The notes beneath the pieces are model-generated. The model did not search any database, was not told the origin of the DNA, and saw only the letters and a list, made by a program, of their open reading frames with translations. From Candidatus Dactylopiibacterium sp. (GTDB taxonomy: Bacteria > Pseudomonadota > Gammaproteobacteria > Burkholderiales > Rhodocyclaceae), in NCBI GenBank assembly GCA_031119555.1, contig JAVHXQ010000009.1, positions 1 through 64,000 on the forward strand: a stretch of 64,000 bases of DNA. Reading direction: 5' to 3'. Positions within the stretch are counted from its first letter, which is position 1, and each line of letters opens with the position of its first letter. Position numbers and translations under genes: made by a program. Below are positions 34,262-45,291 of this stretch, piece by piece.

Positions 34262-35085
34262 TTCTTGCCTTTTTGCTGTTCGCTGCCCGCCATTCGGATC
34301 GCAAACCCGGTCTGATATCGCAGGTCCGCGGCCACGAGGGGGCGCGGAAGCGAAGCCGAGAGTTGCGGCCATGAGTTCACAAAACGCTTGAGCCGCTCAT
34401 CGAGCGGCGATTTCTGCTGATCCTTGCCCAGCTCGACGGTGGTGCCGTCATCCAGCCGCAGCTGCCACGCCTGCCGCCCCGACAGGGTGAGCGCCGTTAC
34501 GTGCCGCCCCATGGGTGCGAGCATGGCGTTGAATTGCGGCAGCCTTCCGAGCATCTGCGCGCTGGCCTCGGGGTCGCCCGAAAAAACCGGCATGTCGGCA
34601 TTCGACGCGGCGTCGAAGAGTTCGCCGAAGGTATTCACGAGCCGCGTGTCGCCCGCGTCGGGGCTGCGCCAGTAGGCCGCCGCGACGTGCTCTTCGAGCG
34701 CCACCTCGATGGTCCCCGGCCACACCCGCCGCAACTGCGCATTGCGCACCCATGGCAGGTTCTCGAACGCGCGCCGCGCGCCATCGAGATCGACCGTGAA
34801 GAAGTTGCCGTTCAGTGCCGACCCCGCCACGTACTCGATCTGCGCGCGCGTGACGTGCGAGACGGGCGACACCACCACCTGCTGCAGCCCGAACAGCGGC
34901 AAGCCGGCCGCGAAGCGCACGCCGGCCACGATCAGCGCGAGCAGCGCGCCCACCATCAGCACGTCGGCCAGCAGATTCATCCAGCCCGGCCGGTGCCAGA
35001 AGCCCGAACCCGCGCGCGCGGCCTCCGCCGCACGCCGGGAAGGCGCGCTGACGGTCTTGCCGAAGGCGGGTTGCTGGGCGCTCAT
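34258..35085 (-). CDS. ftsQ: Cell division protein FtsQ
   Basis: Bitopic membrane scaffold that links early and late divisome proteins. It is 275 aa: a cytoplasmic N-terminus (about 45 residues), one helix (LADVLMVGALLALIVAGVRF), a POTRA domain (LFGLQQVVVSPVSHVTRAQIEYV) and a beta domain with the conserved WPGTIEVALEEHVAAAYW motif. The start MSAQQPAFGK leaves 2 nt from ddl; the tracked start lies 13 codons upstream within ddl. Confidence 0.94.
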   Translation of the reverse strand: MSAQQPAFGKTVSAPSRRAAEAARAGSGFWHRPGWMNLLADVLMVGALLALIVAGVRFAAGLPLFGLQQVVVSPVSHVTRAQIEYVAGSALNGNFFTVDLDGARRAFENLPWVRNAQLRRVWPGTIEVALEEHVAAAYWRSPDAGDTRLVNTFGELFDAASNADMPVFSGDPEASAQMLGRLPQFNAMLAPMGRHVTALTLSGRQAWQLRLDDGTTVELGKDQQKSPLDERLKRFVNSWPQLSASLPRPLVAADLRYQTGFAIRMAGSEQQKGKK

Positions 35086-35087
35086 GC

Positions 35088-36028
35088 TCAGTCCAGCGCG
35101 GCCTGCGCGAGGATGTCCAGGCACAGGGCGCCGAACTCCAGCCCGGCCACGCGGGCGGCCATCGGCACCAGCGAATGGCCGGTCATGCCGGGCGAGGTAT
35201 TCATTTCCAGGAAGCTGTAGGTGCCGTCCTCGCGCAGGATCACGTCGGCGCGCGCCCAGCCACGGCAGCCCAGCACGCGGAAGGCCCGCAGCGCATCACG
35301 CCGGATCGCGGCCTCCACGTCCGCCGGGATGCCCGCCGGGCAGTGGTAACGCACGTCGTCGGTGAAGTACTTGTTCTGATAGTCGTATTCGCCACGCAGG
35401 GGCTCGATGCGGACCAGCGGCAGGGGCGTGTCCCCCAGCACGGCGGCCGTCATCTCGCGCCCGCTCACGAACTGCTCGGCGATCACGAGCGGGTCGAGGC
35501 GGTAGGCCGCCTCGAAGGCCGCCTCGAACGCCTCGGCCGAATTCACGCGCGTGACGCCCAGCGAAGACCCCTCGCGCGCCGGCTTGATGAACAGCGGCAG
35601 GCCCAGCCCGGCGATCACCGCCTTGAAGTCGGTCTCCGGCGTCAGCATGTGGTAGGCGGGCGTGGGCACGCCGGCGGCGAGCCAGACGAGCTTGGTGCGC
35701 CATTTGTCCATCGCGATGGCCGAGGCCATCACGCCGCTGCCGGTGTAGGGGATCTTCATCGCCTGGAGGGCGCCCTGCACGGTGCCGTCCTCGCCGAAAC
35801 GGCCGTGCAGCGCGATGAACGCGCGCGCGAAGCCTTCGTCCTGCAACGCCCACACGGGGCGTTCGGCCGGGTCGAACGGATGCGCGTCCACGCCGGCCTC
35901 GCGCAATGCGCGCAGCACGGCGTTGCCCGAGAGCAGCGAAATCTCCCGCTCGCCCGACGGCCCTCCCATGAGCACCGCCACCCTGCCGAAATCCCTCACC
36001 GCCTTGCTCACTTGTGCGCTCCCGCTCA

Positions 36029-36032
<4 letters not shown>
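35088..36032 (-). CDS. ddl: D-alanine--D-alanine ligase
   Basis: ATP-grasp ligase that makes D-Ala-D-Ala for peptidoglycan precursors. The 314-aa product is of DdlB size. Motifs are [17 protein letters not shown] (N-terminal), [44 protein letters not shown] and the C-terminal [15 protein letters not shown]. Its ATG overlaps the murC stop (ATGATGA). It sits between murC and ftsQ, as in Burkholderiales; no murB lies between. Confidence 0.96.
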
Positions 36033-37420
<1,388 letters not shown>

Positions 37421-37527
37421 GCCCGCAGCTCCTTGCGGGCGGTCCTGAGACTGCTCATCTGAAAACCTGTTCCGGTGGCGAAGAAAGACGTCCGCGCGCA
37501 TGCGCGACGCAATCCCGCGAGTGTCGC

Positions 37528-37560
37528 AAAAAAAGCGCCGCAAGACACGCCCTGCGGCGC
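37528..37560 (-). terminator. Intrinsic terminator between murG and murC
   Basis: The stem GCGCCGCA/TGCGGCGC with a 10-nt loop is followed on the minus strand by seven T (37528-37534). It lies 39 nt past the murG stop and about 110 nt before murC, so it splits the dcw cluster transcriptionally. Confidence 0.85.
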
Positions 37561-37598
37561 GTGCGACGCAACGGCCGCGAACGGCGCGCCGGCGGGCT

Positions 37599-38669
37599 TC
37601 ATGTACGACACAGGGCCTCGCACAGATCGGCCACGGCCTCGGCGGCGTCGGCGCGGGCAAGCGCGCGCGCGGCTTCGGCCATGCCCAGCAGCTTCTCGCG
37701 CGAGGCGTCGGCAAGCCAGGCGGCCAGTGCCTCGGCGCTCAGGGTGCGCTGCGGCATCAGCACCGCCGCCCCACGCTCGGACAGGAAGCGCGCATTGCCG
37801 GTCTGATGGTCGTCCACCGCGCTCGGGAAAGGCACCAGCACGCTGCCCACGCCCGCCGCCGCCAGCTCGGCGACGGTCAGCGCCCCCGCGCGGCAGATCA
37901 CCAGATCGGCCTGCGCGTAACGCTGCGCCATGTCGTCGATGAAAGGCAGCAGCTCGCCCTCCACGCCCGCCGCCGCGTAGGCCGCACGCAACGCATCGAT
38001 CTGGGCGGTGCCGGACTGATGCGTCACCTGCGGACGCAACGCCGCCGGCAGCAGCGCCAGGGCCCGGGGCACGACGCCGTTGAGGGCCTGCGCCCCCAGC
38101 GAGCCGCCGACCACGAGGATGCGCAGCGGCCCCGTGCGTCCCGCGAAGCGTTGCGCCGGCGGCGCCAGCGCCGCGATGTCGGCACGCACCGGGTTCCCCA
38201 GCCAGCGCGCCGCGCGCAGCACGTCCGGAAACCCGCTCACGACGCGGTCGGCGACGCCCGCGAGCACGCGGTTGGCGAGCCCCGCGACCGAATTCTGTTC
38301 ATGCACGACCAGCGGACATCCCCGCAGCGAGGCCATCATCCCGCCCGGAAAGCTCACGTAGCCGCCCATACCGATGACCACGTCGGGCCGGACCCGGCCG
38401 ATTGCCCGCCAGGCCTGCCAGAACCCGCGCAGCAGATTCAGCGGCAGCAGCAGCTTGGGCAGCAGCCCCTTGCCGCGCAGGGCGCCGAAGCGAATCCAGG
38501 CCGGTTCGTAGCCATAGCCGGGCACGATGCGGCCTTCCATGCGGTCGGCGTTGCCCATCCATGCGATCTGCCAGCCGCGCGCGCGCAGCGCCTCGGCCAC
38601 GGCCACGCCGGGGTAGATGTGGCCGCCCGTGCCGCCGGCCATCACGAGCAGCTTGCGTGCGCGCGTCAT
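37599..38669 (-). CDS. murG: MurG, lipid II-forming N-acetylglucosaminyltransferase
   Basis: Inner-leaflet membrane-associated enzyme that adds GlcNAc to lipid I. The 356-aa product starts [29 protein letters not shown]; the G loops ([27 protein letters not shown]) and the nucleotide-binding [14 protein letters not shown] segment are all present. The tracked 801-aa frame extends antisense-like through ftsW and is rejected. The start overlaps the ftsW stop by 4 nt. Confidence 0.97.
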   Translation of the reverse strand: MTRARKLLVMAGGTGGHIYPGVAVAEALRARGWQIAWMGNADRMEGRIVPGYGYEPAWIRFGALRGKGLLPKLLLPLNLLRGFWQAWRAIGRVRPDVVIGMGGYVSFPGGMMASLRGCPLVVHEQNSVAGLANRVLAGVADRVVSGFPDVLRAARWLGNPVRADIAALAPPAQRFAGRTGPLRILVVGGSLGAQALNGVVPRALALLPAALRPQVTHQSGTAQIDALRAAYAAAGVEGELLPFIDDMAQRYAQADLVICRAGALTVAELAAAGVGSVLVPFPSAVDDHQTGNARFLSERGAAVLMPQRTLSAEALAAWLADASREKLLGMAEAARALARADAAEAVADLCEALCRT

Positions 38670-39940
38670 GGGGCGCCCTCGCCGCCGCCGGGGCGCGCCG
38701 CGCGCAAGGGGGCGGCACGATCCGCGCCGCTGTGCGCGGCACGCGGCAGCTGGCGGTTCTCCCAGTCGATGCGCAGCACCACGGCCAGCGCCAGGCAGTT
38801 GGCGAGAATCCCCGAGCCGCCGAAGCTCATGAGCGGCAGCGTGAGTCCCTTGGTCGGCAGCACGCCCATGTTGACCCCCATGTTGATCAGCGACTGCGCG
38901 CCGATCCAGATCCCCACGCCCTGGGCCACCAGCCCGGCGAAATGGCGGTCGAGCTGATGCGCGCGCCGCGCGATCGCGAAGGCGCGCTGCACGACGATGG
39001 CGAACAGCACGATGACCACCAGCACGCCCGTGAAGCCGAGCTCCTCGGCGATCACCGCGAGCAGGAAGTCGGTGTGCGCTTCGGGCAGGTAGAACAGCTT
39101 CTCGATGCTCGCACCCAGGCCCACGCCGAACCATTCGCCACGACCGAAGGCGATCAGGGCGTGCGAGAGCTGGTAGCCGCTGCCCAGCGCGTCCTTCCAC
39201 GGATCGGAGAACCCGAACAGACGCTCGCGCCTGTAGGGCGACGTCAGCACGAGGACGGACACGATCATCACCGCGGCGAGCGCGATCACGATGAAGGAGC
39301 GGATGTTGAGGCCGCCCAGGAAGAGGATGCCGAAGGCGATGCAGGAGATCACCATCAGCGCGCCGAAATCGGGCTCGCGCAGCAGCAGGAAGCCCACCAG
39401 CGCGACGGTGCCGGCCATGGGCAGGAAGGCTTTCCAGAAACTCTTCATGACCGGCAGCTTGCGCGAGGTGTAGTCGGCCGCGTAGAGCGCCATGGCGAGC
39501 TTCATGAACTCCGAGGGCTGGACATTGACCGGCCCCAGCGGAATCCAGCGCCGCGCGCCGTTGACCTCGCGCCCCACATGCGGAATCAGCACCAGGATCA
39601 GCGCCAGGATGCCCACCGCCGCGATCCACGGCGAATACTTCTGCAGCAGGCGCACCGGCACCTGGAAGGCCACGGCGCCGGCGAAGGCGCCCAGCCCCAG
39701 GAAGATTCCGTGGCGCATCAGGAAGAAGGTCGACTGGTTGCCGGAGAGGCGGCTGCCCTCGGCGAACGCGATGGAGGACGAATACACCATCACGAGGCCG
39801 AACAGCAGCAGCAGCGCCGAAGACCAGAACAGCAGCGGGTCGAGTTCGCCCGCCGGGCGCACGCTGCCCGCCAGGCGCGTGGGCTCGGTGCGGAAGTTGG
39901 CGCGCACGCGCTCGAGCAGGTCGCGGCGCGATTTCAGCAC
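38666..39940 (-). CDS. ftsW: Peptidoglycan glycosyltransferase FtsW (SEDS family)
   Basis: Polytopic divisome enzyme that polymerises lipid II with FtsI. It is 424 aa with about ten helices. SEDS motifs are visible: GARRWIPLGPVNVQPSEFMKLAMALYAADY, the PHVGRE region with the catalytic-type Asp-rich loop (REPDFGALMVI), EAHTDFLLAVIAEELGF and PTKGLTLPLMSFGGSG. It overlaps murD by 7 nt and murG by 4 nt. Confidence 0.97.
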   Translation of the reverse strand: MLKSRRDLLERVRANFRTEPTRLAGSVRPAGELDPLLFWSSALLLLFGLVMVYSSSIAFAEGSRLSGNQSTFFLMRHGIFLGLGAFAGAVAFQVPVRLLQKYSPWIAAVGILALILVLIPHVGREVNGARRWIPLGPVNVQPSEFMKLAMALYAADYTSRKLPVMKSFWKAFLPMAGTVALVGFLLLREPDFGALMVISCIAFGILFLGGLNIRSFIVIALAAVMIVSVLVLTSPYRRERLFGFSDPWKDALGSGYQLSHALIAFGRGEWFGVGLGASIEKLFYLPEAHTDFLLAVIAEELGFTGVLVVIVLFAIVVQRAFAIARRAHQLDRHFAGLVAQGVGIWIGAQSLINMGVNMGVLPTKGLTLPLMSFGGSGILANCLALAVVLRIDWENRQLPRAAHSGADRAAPLRAARPGGGEGAP

Positions 39941-41310
39941 GGCGCGGCTCCCGGCAGACGGCGCACGGCCGTGATGAACACCTCGGCGCGATGCGCGTAG
40001 CCACGGAACATGTCGAAGCTGGCGCAGGCCGGCGAGAGGAGCACGGCGTCGCCCGGCTGGGCGAGGCGGTCGGCTTGCGCGACGGCGGCGTCCATGTCGG
40101 GCGCGTACACGCAGGGCACGCCGCTGCCGCGCGTGGCCGCCTCGATCAGCGCGGCATCGCGGCCGATCAGCACGAGGGCGCGCGCGTGGTCACGCAAGGC
40201 CTCGGTCAGCGGCGAGAAATCCTGCCCCTTGCCGTCGCCGCCCGCGATCAGCACCACGCGCCGGCCCAGCCCGCGCAGCGCGGCGAGCGTGGCGCCCACG
40301 TTGGTGCCCTTGGAATCGTCGTAGAAAGTCACGCCGTCGGCACGCTCGGCCACCTTCTCGACGCGGTGCGCCAGGCCGCGGAAGCGACGCACCGCCTCGA
40401 GCAGCGGCGCTTCGGGCAGGTCGATGGCGGCGCACAGCGCCAGCGCGGCCAGCACGTTGGCCAGATTATGGGAGCCCGCCAGCGGAACGTCGGCCACGCG
40501 CATCAGGCGTCGCGCGCCGCGCGCCAGCCAGCGCTCGCCCGCGTGCGCGACGACGCCGAACGCGTCCTCGTGCGCTGGCGCGCCCAGGCCGAAACTCAGC
40601 ACGCGGCGCCCCTCGCGGCGCATCGCATGCGCGAGCGGATCGTCACGGTTGAGCACCTGCGCGCCCTGCCCCGCGAAGATCACCGACTTGGCCGCGGCAT
40701 AGCGTTCGAGATCGCCGTGGCGGTCGAGATGGTCGTCGGTCACGTTGAGAATGGCCGCCGCGTCGGCACCCAGCGCGCGCGTGGTTTCGAGCTGGAAGCT
40801 GGAAAGCTCCAGCACCCAGGTGTCCGGCAGGCAGTCCGCGTCGAGCCGCCGCATGAGTTCGTCGAGCGCGGCCGGCGAGATGTTGCCGGCCACCGCCGCA
40901 TCCTGCCCCGCCGCGCGCACCAGTTCGCCCGCGAGCGTGGTGGTGGTGGTCTTGCCGTTGGTGCCGGTGATCGCGAGCAGACGGCAGCGGCCGCGGGCGC
41001 CGAGCGCCTCGAGGGCTTCCACGAAGAGTTCGATCTCGCCGGTCAGCGCGATGCCGCGCACCTGGACGAGCCGCACGAAGGGATCGTGGATGGACAGCCC
41101 CGGGCTCAGCGCCACGCGCTCCACGCCTTCGAGCAGGCGCGCGTCGAACTCGCCGCAGACGATCTCCGCCTGCGGGCATTGCGCGCGCAGGGTCTCGATG
41201 CCCGGCGGATGGGCGCGCGAATCGGCCACCCGCACGCGTTCGCCGCGCCGTGTCAGCCAGCGCGCCATGGCCAGTCCGGATTCTCCGAGGCCGAGTACGA
41301 GGTAATGCAT
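39934..41310 (-). CDS. murD: UDP-N-acetylmuramoylalanine--D-glutamate ligase (MurD)
   Basis: Adds D-Glu to UDP-MurNAc-L-Ala. The 458-aa product opens with a Rossmann motif (YLVLGLGESGLAMARWL), and has the P-loop AITGTNGKTTTTTLAGEL, the ATP/Mg motif NVTDDHLDRHGDLERYAAAK and FYDDSKGTNVGATLAAL with IAGGDGKGQDF late. It is 10 nt downstream of mraY and overlaps ftsW. Confidence 0.97.
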   Translation of the reverse strand: MHYLVLGLGESGLAMARWLTRRGERVRVADSRAHPPGIETLRAQCPQAEIVCGEFDARLLEGVERVALSPGLSIHDPFVRLVQVRGIALTGEIELFVEALEALGARGRCRLLAITGTNGKTTTTTLAGELVRAAGQDAAVAGNISPAALDELMRRLDADCLPDTWVLELSSFQLETTRALGADAAAILNVTDDHLDRHGDLERYAAAKSVIFAGQGAQVLNRDDPLAHAMRREGRRVLSFGLGAPAHEDAFGVVAHAGERWLARGARRLMRVADVPLAGSHNLANVLAALALCAAIDLPEAPLLEAVRRFRGLAHRVEKVAERADGVTFYDDSKGTNVGATLAALRGLGRRVVLIAGGDGKGQDFSPLTEALRDHARALVLIGRDAALIEAATRGSGVPCVYAPDMDAAVAQADRLAQPGDAVLLSPACASFDMFRGYAHRAEVFITAVRRLPGAAPC

Positions 41311-41320
41311 GGCGCGACCC

Positions 41321-42409
41321 TCAGCGCAGTTTCAGCGTGGACAGACCGAAAAGCACCAGCATCAGCGTGATGATCCAGAAACGCACCACGACCTGCGTCT
41401 CCTTCCAGCCGCCCAGTTCATAGTGGTGGTGCAGCGGCGCCATGCGGAAGATGCGCTTGCCGCCCGACCACTTGAAATAGGTCACCTGCAGCATCACGGA
41501 GAGCGTCTCGGCCACGAAAAGCCCGCCCATGATGAAGAGCACGATCTCTTGGCGCACGATCACCGCCACCGTGCCGAGCGCGGCCCCCAGGGCCAGCGCG
41601 CCCACGTCGCCCATGAAGACCTCGGCCGGATAGGCGTTGAACCAGAGGAAGCCGAGGCCGGCCCCGGCCATCGCGCCGCAGAACACCGCGAGTTCGCCCG
41701 CGCCGGGGATGTAGGGCACCCCGAGATATTTCGAGAAGCCGGCGTGGCCCGCCACGTAGGCGAAGATCGCGAGGGCCGCGGCCACCATCACGGTCGGCAT
41801 GATCGCGAGCCCGTCGAGGCCGTCGGTGAGATTCACCGCATGGCTCGTGCCGTTGATCGTGAAGTAGGTCAGCGCGATGAAGCCGAAGATGCCCAGCGGA
41901 TAGGCCACCGACTTGAAGAACGGCACGATGAACTCGGTGTGCGCCGGCGTGTCGGCGAGGAACGCGAGGGCCGCGGCGGCGGCCAGCGCGATCACGGAGG
42001 TCCAGAGATACTTCCAGCGGCTGGGCAGGCCGCGGGGGTCGCGGTGCACGACCTTGCGCCAGTCGTCCACCCAGCCCACGGCGCCGAACCCCAGCGTCAC
42101 GAGCAGCACGATCCAGAGGTAGGCATTGGAGAGATCCCCCCACAGCAGCGTGGTGACGCCGATCGCGATCAGGATCAGCGCGCCGCCCATGGTGGGCGTG
42201 CCGGCCTTGGTGAGGTGCGACTTGGGGCCATCGTCGCGCACCGCCTGGCCGATCTTCCTGGCGGCCAGCCAGCGGATCAGCGGCGGCCCGAAGATGAAGG
42301 AGATCACCAGCGCGGTCAGCGCCGCGAGCATCGTGCGCAGCGTGATGTAGCCGAATACGTTGAAGGCGCGGACGTCCTGTCCGAGCCAGAGGAAGAGTTC
42401 GAGTAGCAT
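41321..42409 (-). CDS. mraY: Phospho-MurNAc-pentapeptide translocase (MraY)
   Basis: Integral membrane enzyme that makes lipid I on undecaprenyl phosphate. At 362 aa with ten helices it has the family motifs [30 protein letters not shown] (catalytic Asp region), [23 protein letters not shown] and [13 protein letters not shown]. It follows murF by 6 nt and precedes murD by 10 nt. Confidence 0.98.
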   Translation of the reverse strand: MLLELFLWLGQDVRAFNVFGYITLRTMLAALTALVISFIFGPPLIRWLAARKIGQAVRDDGPKSHLTKAGTPTMGGALILIAIGVTTLLWGDLSNAYLWIVLLVTLGFGAVGWVDDWRKVVHRDPRGLPSRWKYLWTSVIALAAAAALAFLADTPAHTEFIVPFFKSVAYPLGIFGFIALTYFTINGTSHAVNLTDGLDGLAIMPTVMVAAALAIFAYVAGHAGFSKYLGVPYIPGAGELAVFCGAMAGAGLGFLWFNAYPAEVFMGDVGALALGAALGTVAVIVRQEIVLFIMGGLFVAETLSVMLQVTYFKWSGGKRIFRMAPLHHHYELGGWKETQVVVRFWIITLMLVLFGLSTLKLR

Positions 42410-42415
42410 CTGTCG

Positions 42416-43786
42416 TCAGTCCTTGTCCTGCGGCGGGCACAAGGCCTCGACCACACGTTCCATGCGCATGAAGCGCGAGCCCTTCACGAGCACCATCGCT
42501 CCCGGGGCCAGCAACGGCCGGACGGCATCCGCCAGAGCCTGGACAGACTCGAAATGCTCGCCGCCTTCGCCGAAATTGCGCGCCGCGAGTTTACTGTGTT
42601 CTCCGAGTGCGAAGAGACGATCTATGCCCGCGCTGCGTGCATATCCCCCGATTTCGTCGTGAAACTGGGCGCTCATGTCGCCGATTTCACCCATGTCCCC
42701 GAGTACCAGGAGCTTGCGCCCGGGCGTGGCGGCGAGCACGTCGATGGCGGCGCGCACGGAATCCGGGTTGGCGTTGTAGCTGTCGTCGAGCAAGGTGGCG
42801 CCGACGGCCGTCTCGCGTCGCTGCAGGCGCCCCTTGGCCCCCGCGAAGTGCGCCAGCGCGCGCACCGCCACATCGAGCGGCGCGCCCACCGCCAGACAGG
42901 CCGCGATGGCGCCCAGCGCGTTGCGTGCGTTGTGTTCGCCGGGCACGGGCAGATCCAGCAGGGCCTCGCCCGAGGGCGTGCGCACGCGCACCTGGCTCCC
43001 CAGCGCGCTGCGCGTGGGCCGGCCCGCTACATCCGCACCCGCCGCCAGGCCGAAGCTCAGGCTGCGACAGCCCGGCAGGTGCGCGCGCCAGAAGCCGGCA
43101 TGGGCGTCGTCCGCGTTGATGATGGCGAAGCCCTGTTCCGGCAGTGCCGCGAACAGCGCGCCCTTTTCGGCCGCCACGGCTTGCAGCCCGCCCATGCCTT
43201 CGAGATGGGCACGCTGGGCGTTGGTGACGATGGCGGTCCCCGGCCGCGCCAGACCGGCCAGATAGGCGATCTCGCCGGGGTGGTTCATGCCCATCTCGAT
43301 GACCGCCGCGCGATGGTGCGCGCGCAGGCGCAGCAGCATCAGCGGCACGCCGATGTCATTGTTGAGGTTGCCCTGGGTGGCAAGCACGGCATCCGCGCCC
43401 AGCCATTCACGCAGGATCGCGGCGCACATTTCCTTGACGGTGGTCTTGCCGTTGCTGCCGGTCACACCGATCAGGGGAATGTCGAAGCGAGCGCGCCAGT
43501 GCGCGGCCAGCGCGCCCAGCGCCAGACGGGTATCGGCCACGCGCACCACGGGCAGGCCGGCGGGAAGCGTGCGCGGCGCACGCGTGTCGATGAGCGCCGC
43601 CACGGCGCCCCGGGCGAACGCGTCGGCCAGGAAATCGTGGGCATCGAAGCGTTCGCCGCGCAGGGCGATGAAAAGCTTGCCACGGAGGTCTTCGCGCGAA
43701 TCGGTGCTCACCGCGTCGAAAACAGCCGCGGCGCCGGAATGCTCGCCGCCGACGGCGCTCGCCAGCGCGGCCAGATCCATCATCAT
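42416..43786 (-). CDS. murF: UDP-N-acetylmuramoyl-tripeptide--D-Ala-D-Ala ligase (MurF)
   Basis: Adds D-Ala-D-Ala to the tripeptide precursor. The 456-aa product has an N-terminal substrate domain (FDAVSTDSREDLRGKLFIAL), the P-loop GVTGSNGKTTVKEM, the Mg motif MGMNHPGEIAYLAGLARP and LLDDSYNANPDSVRAAID. Three consecutive ATG codons start it; the first (43786) overlaps the murE stop and is used here. Confidence 0.97.
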   Translation of the reverse strand: MMMDLAALASAVGGEHSGAAAVFDAVSTDSREDLRGKLFIALRGERFDAHDFLADAFARGAVAALIDTRAPRTLPAGLPVVRVADTRLALGALAAHWRARFDIPLIGVTGSNGKTTVKEMCAAILREWLGADAVLATQGNLNNDIGVPLMLLRLRAHHRAAVIEMGMNHPGEIAYLAGLARPGTAIVTNAQRAHLEGMGGLQAVAAEKGALFAALPEQGFAIINADDAHAGFWRAHLPGCRSLSFGLAAGADVAGRPTRSALGSQVRVRTPSGEALLDLPVPGEHNARNALGAIAACLAVGAPLDVAVRALAHFAGAKGRLQRRETAVGATLLDDSYNANPDSVRAAIDVLAATPGRKLLVLGDMGEIGDMSAQFHDEIGGYARSAGIDRLFALGEHSKLAARNFGEGGEHFESVQALADAVRPLLAPGAMVLVKGSRFMRMERVVEALCPPQDKD

Positions 43787-45291
43787 GCGCTCGCGTCCTT
43801 TCCCGTGCGGCGCGCGGCCAGGGCCGCCGCCGCCTGCTCGCCGTCGCTGAAATGGTGCTTGCGACCCTGGATTTCCTGGTAGTCCTCATGCCCCTTGCCG
43901 GCAATCAGGATCACGTCGTTGTCACCCGCCTCGGCCACCGCGCGGCGGATCGCCTCGGCGCGGTCGCTCACGCGGCGCGCGTGCGGCGCCCCCTCGGCTA
44001 TGCCGGCGATGATGGCTTCGGGGTCTTCGCTGCGCGGATTGTCGCTCGTGATCACGACCTCGTTGGCGAGGCGGGTGGCCACGTCGCCCATGAGCGGACG
44101 CTTGCCGGGGTCGCGGTCGCCGCCGCATCCGAAGACGCAGACGAGGCGCCCCTGACGGGAATCGCGGGTGTGGCCGAGCGCGCGCAGGGCCTGCTCGAGC
44201 GCGTCCGGCGTGTGGGCGTAATCGACGACGACCAGCGGCTCGCCGAAGCCGCCCTGGATCTGCATGCGCCCTTGCGGCGGCGTGAGGGCGCGGCTCACCG
44301 CCACGGCTTCCTCGAAACCGTGGCCGGAGGCGACGAGCACGCCGACCACCGCGAGCAGGTTGGAAACGTTGAACTGCCCGACCAGACCCACCGTGATGTC
44401 GGCACGCGCGTCGCCCAGGCGGACCACGAAGCGCATGCCGGCCTCGGTGGTGGAGAGCTGCTCCGCCACCACGACGCGCGCGGCCGGCGCGGCCGTGGCG
44501 TTGTCGGGCACGAGACTGTAGCCGATCACCTCGACCTGGCCGGCGGCCGACAGGCGCCGCGCCAGCATGACGCCCATGAGGTCGTCGAAATTGAGCACGG
44601 CGGTCTTCAGGCCGCTCATCTCGAAGAGCCTGGCCTTCGCTTCGGCGTAGGCCTCCATGCTCTTGTGGTAATCCAGGTGATCGCGCGTGAGGTTGGTGAA
44701 GACCGCCACGTCCATGCGGCAGCCGCTCACGCGGCCCTGGTCGAGCCCGATCGAAGACACCTCGATCGCCACGGCCTCGGCGCCGGCCTCGCGAAAGCGC
44801 GCCAGATCCTCCTGCAGCACGATCGCGTCGGGGGTGGTGTTGCCGGTGTGTTCGAGCTGCCCCGGAAAACCCGAGCCCAGCGTGCCGATGACCGCGCAGC
44901 GGCGTTCGAGCGCATTCAGCGCACGCGCCACCCATTGCGAAACGGAGGTCTTGCCGTTGGTGCCGGTGATGCCCACCATCCAGAGATCGGCCGAGGGGCG
45001 GCCGAAGACTTCGTCGGCGATGTCGCTGGCCAGCCAGCGCAGGTTATCCACCGGCAGGTTGGGCAGCGCGATGGCCGGGTCCCAGTCGAAACCGCTGCGT
45101 TCCCAGAGGACGGCGGCCGCGCCGCGCGCCACCGCGTCGGCGATGTGGCGACGCCCGTCGCTGGCATGGCCGGGATAGGCCAGGAACACATCGCCGGGCC
45201 GGACCTTGCGGGAATCCGCGCTCACGCGCCGCAGTTCGCCTCCGGCTGCCCGCAGCAGCGCGACGATGGTTTCGGCGATGGGCGTGGTCAC
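43783..45291 (-). CDS. murE: UDP-MurNAc-L-Ala-D-Glu--meso-DAP ligase (MurE)
   Basis: Adds the third stem residue. The DNPRSEDP motif (C-terminal third) marks meso-diaminopimelate specificity. The 502-aa product has the P-loop GITGTNGKTSVSQW and YHKSMEAYAEAKARLF. The start is GTG (VTTPIAETIVALL) overlapping the ftsI stop as GTGA. The tracked 710-aa frame extends into an antisense-like frame of ftsI and is rejected. Confidence 0.96.
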   Translation of the reverse strand: MTTPIAETIVALLRAAGGELRRVSADSRKVRPGDVFLAYPGHASDGRRHIADAVARGAAAVLWERSGFDWDPAIALPNLPVDNLRWLASDIADEVFGRPSADLWMVGITGTNGKTSVSQWVARALNALERRCAVIGTLGSGFPGQLEHTGNTTPDAIVLQEDLARFREAGAEAVAIEVSSIGLDQGRVSGCRMDVAVFTNLTRDHLDYHKSMEAYAEAKARLFEMSGLKTAVLNFDDLMGVMLARRLSAAGQVEVIGYSLVPDNATAAPAARVVVAEQLSTTEAGMRFVVRLGDARADITVGLVGQFNVSNLLAVVGVLVASGHGFEEAVAVSRALTPPQGRMQIQGGFGEPLVVVDYAHTPDALEQALRALGHTRDSRQGRLVCVFGCGGDRDPGKRPLMGDVATRLANEVVITSDNPRSEDPEAIIAGIAEGAPHARRVSDRAEAIRRAVAEAGDNDVILIAGKGHEDYQEIQGRKHHFSDGEQAAAALAARRTGKDASA

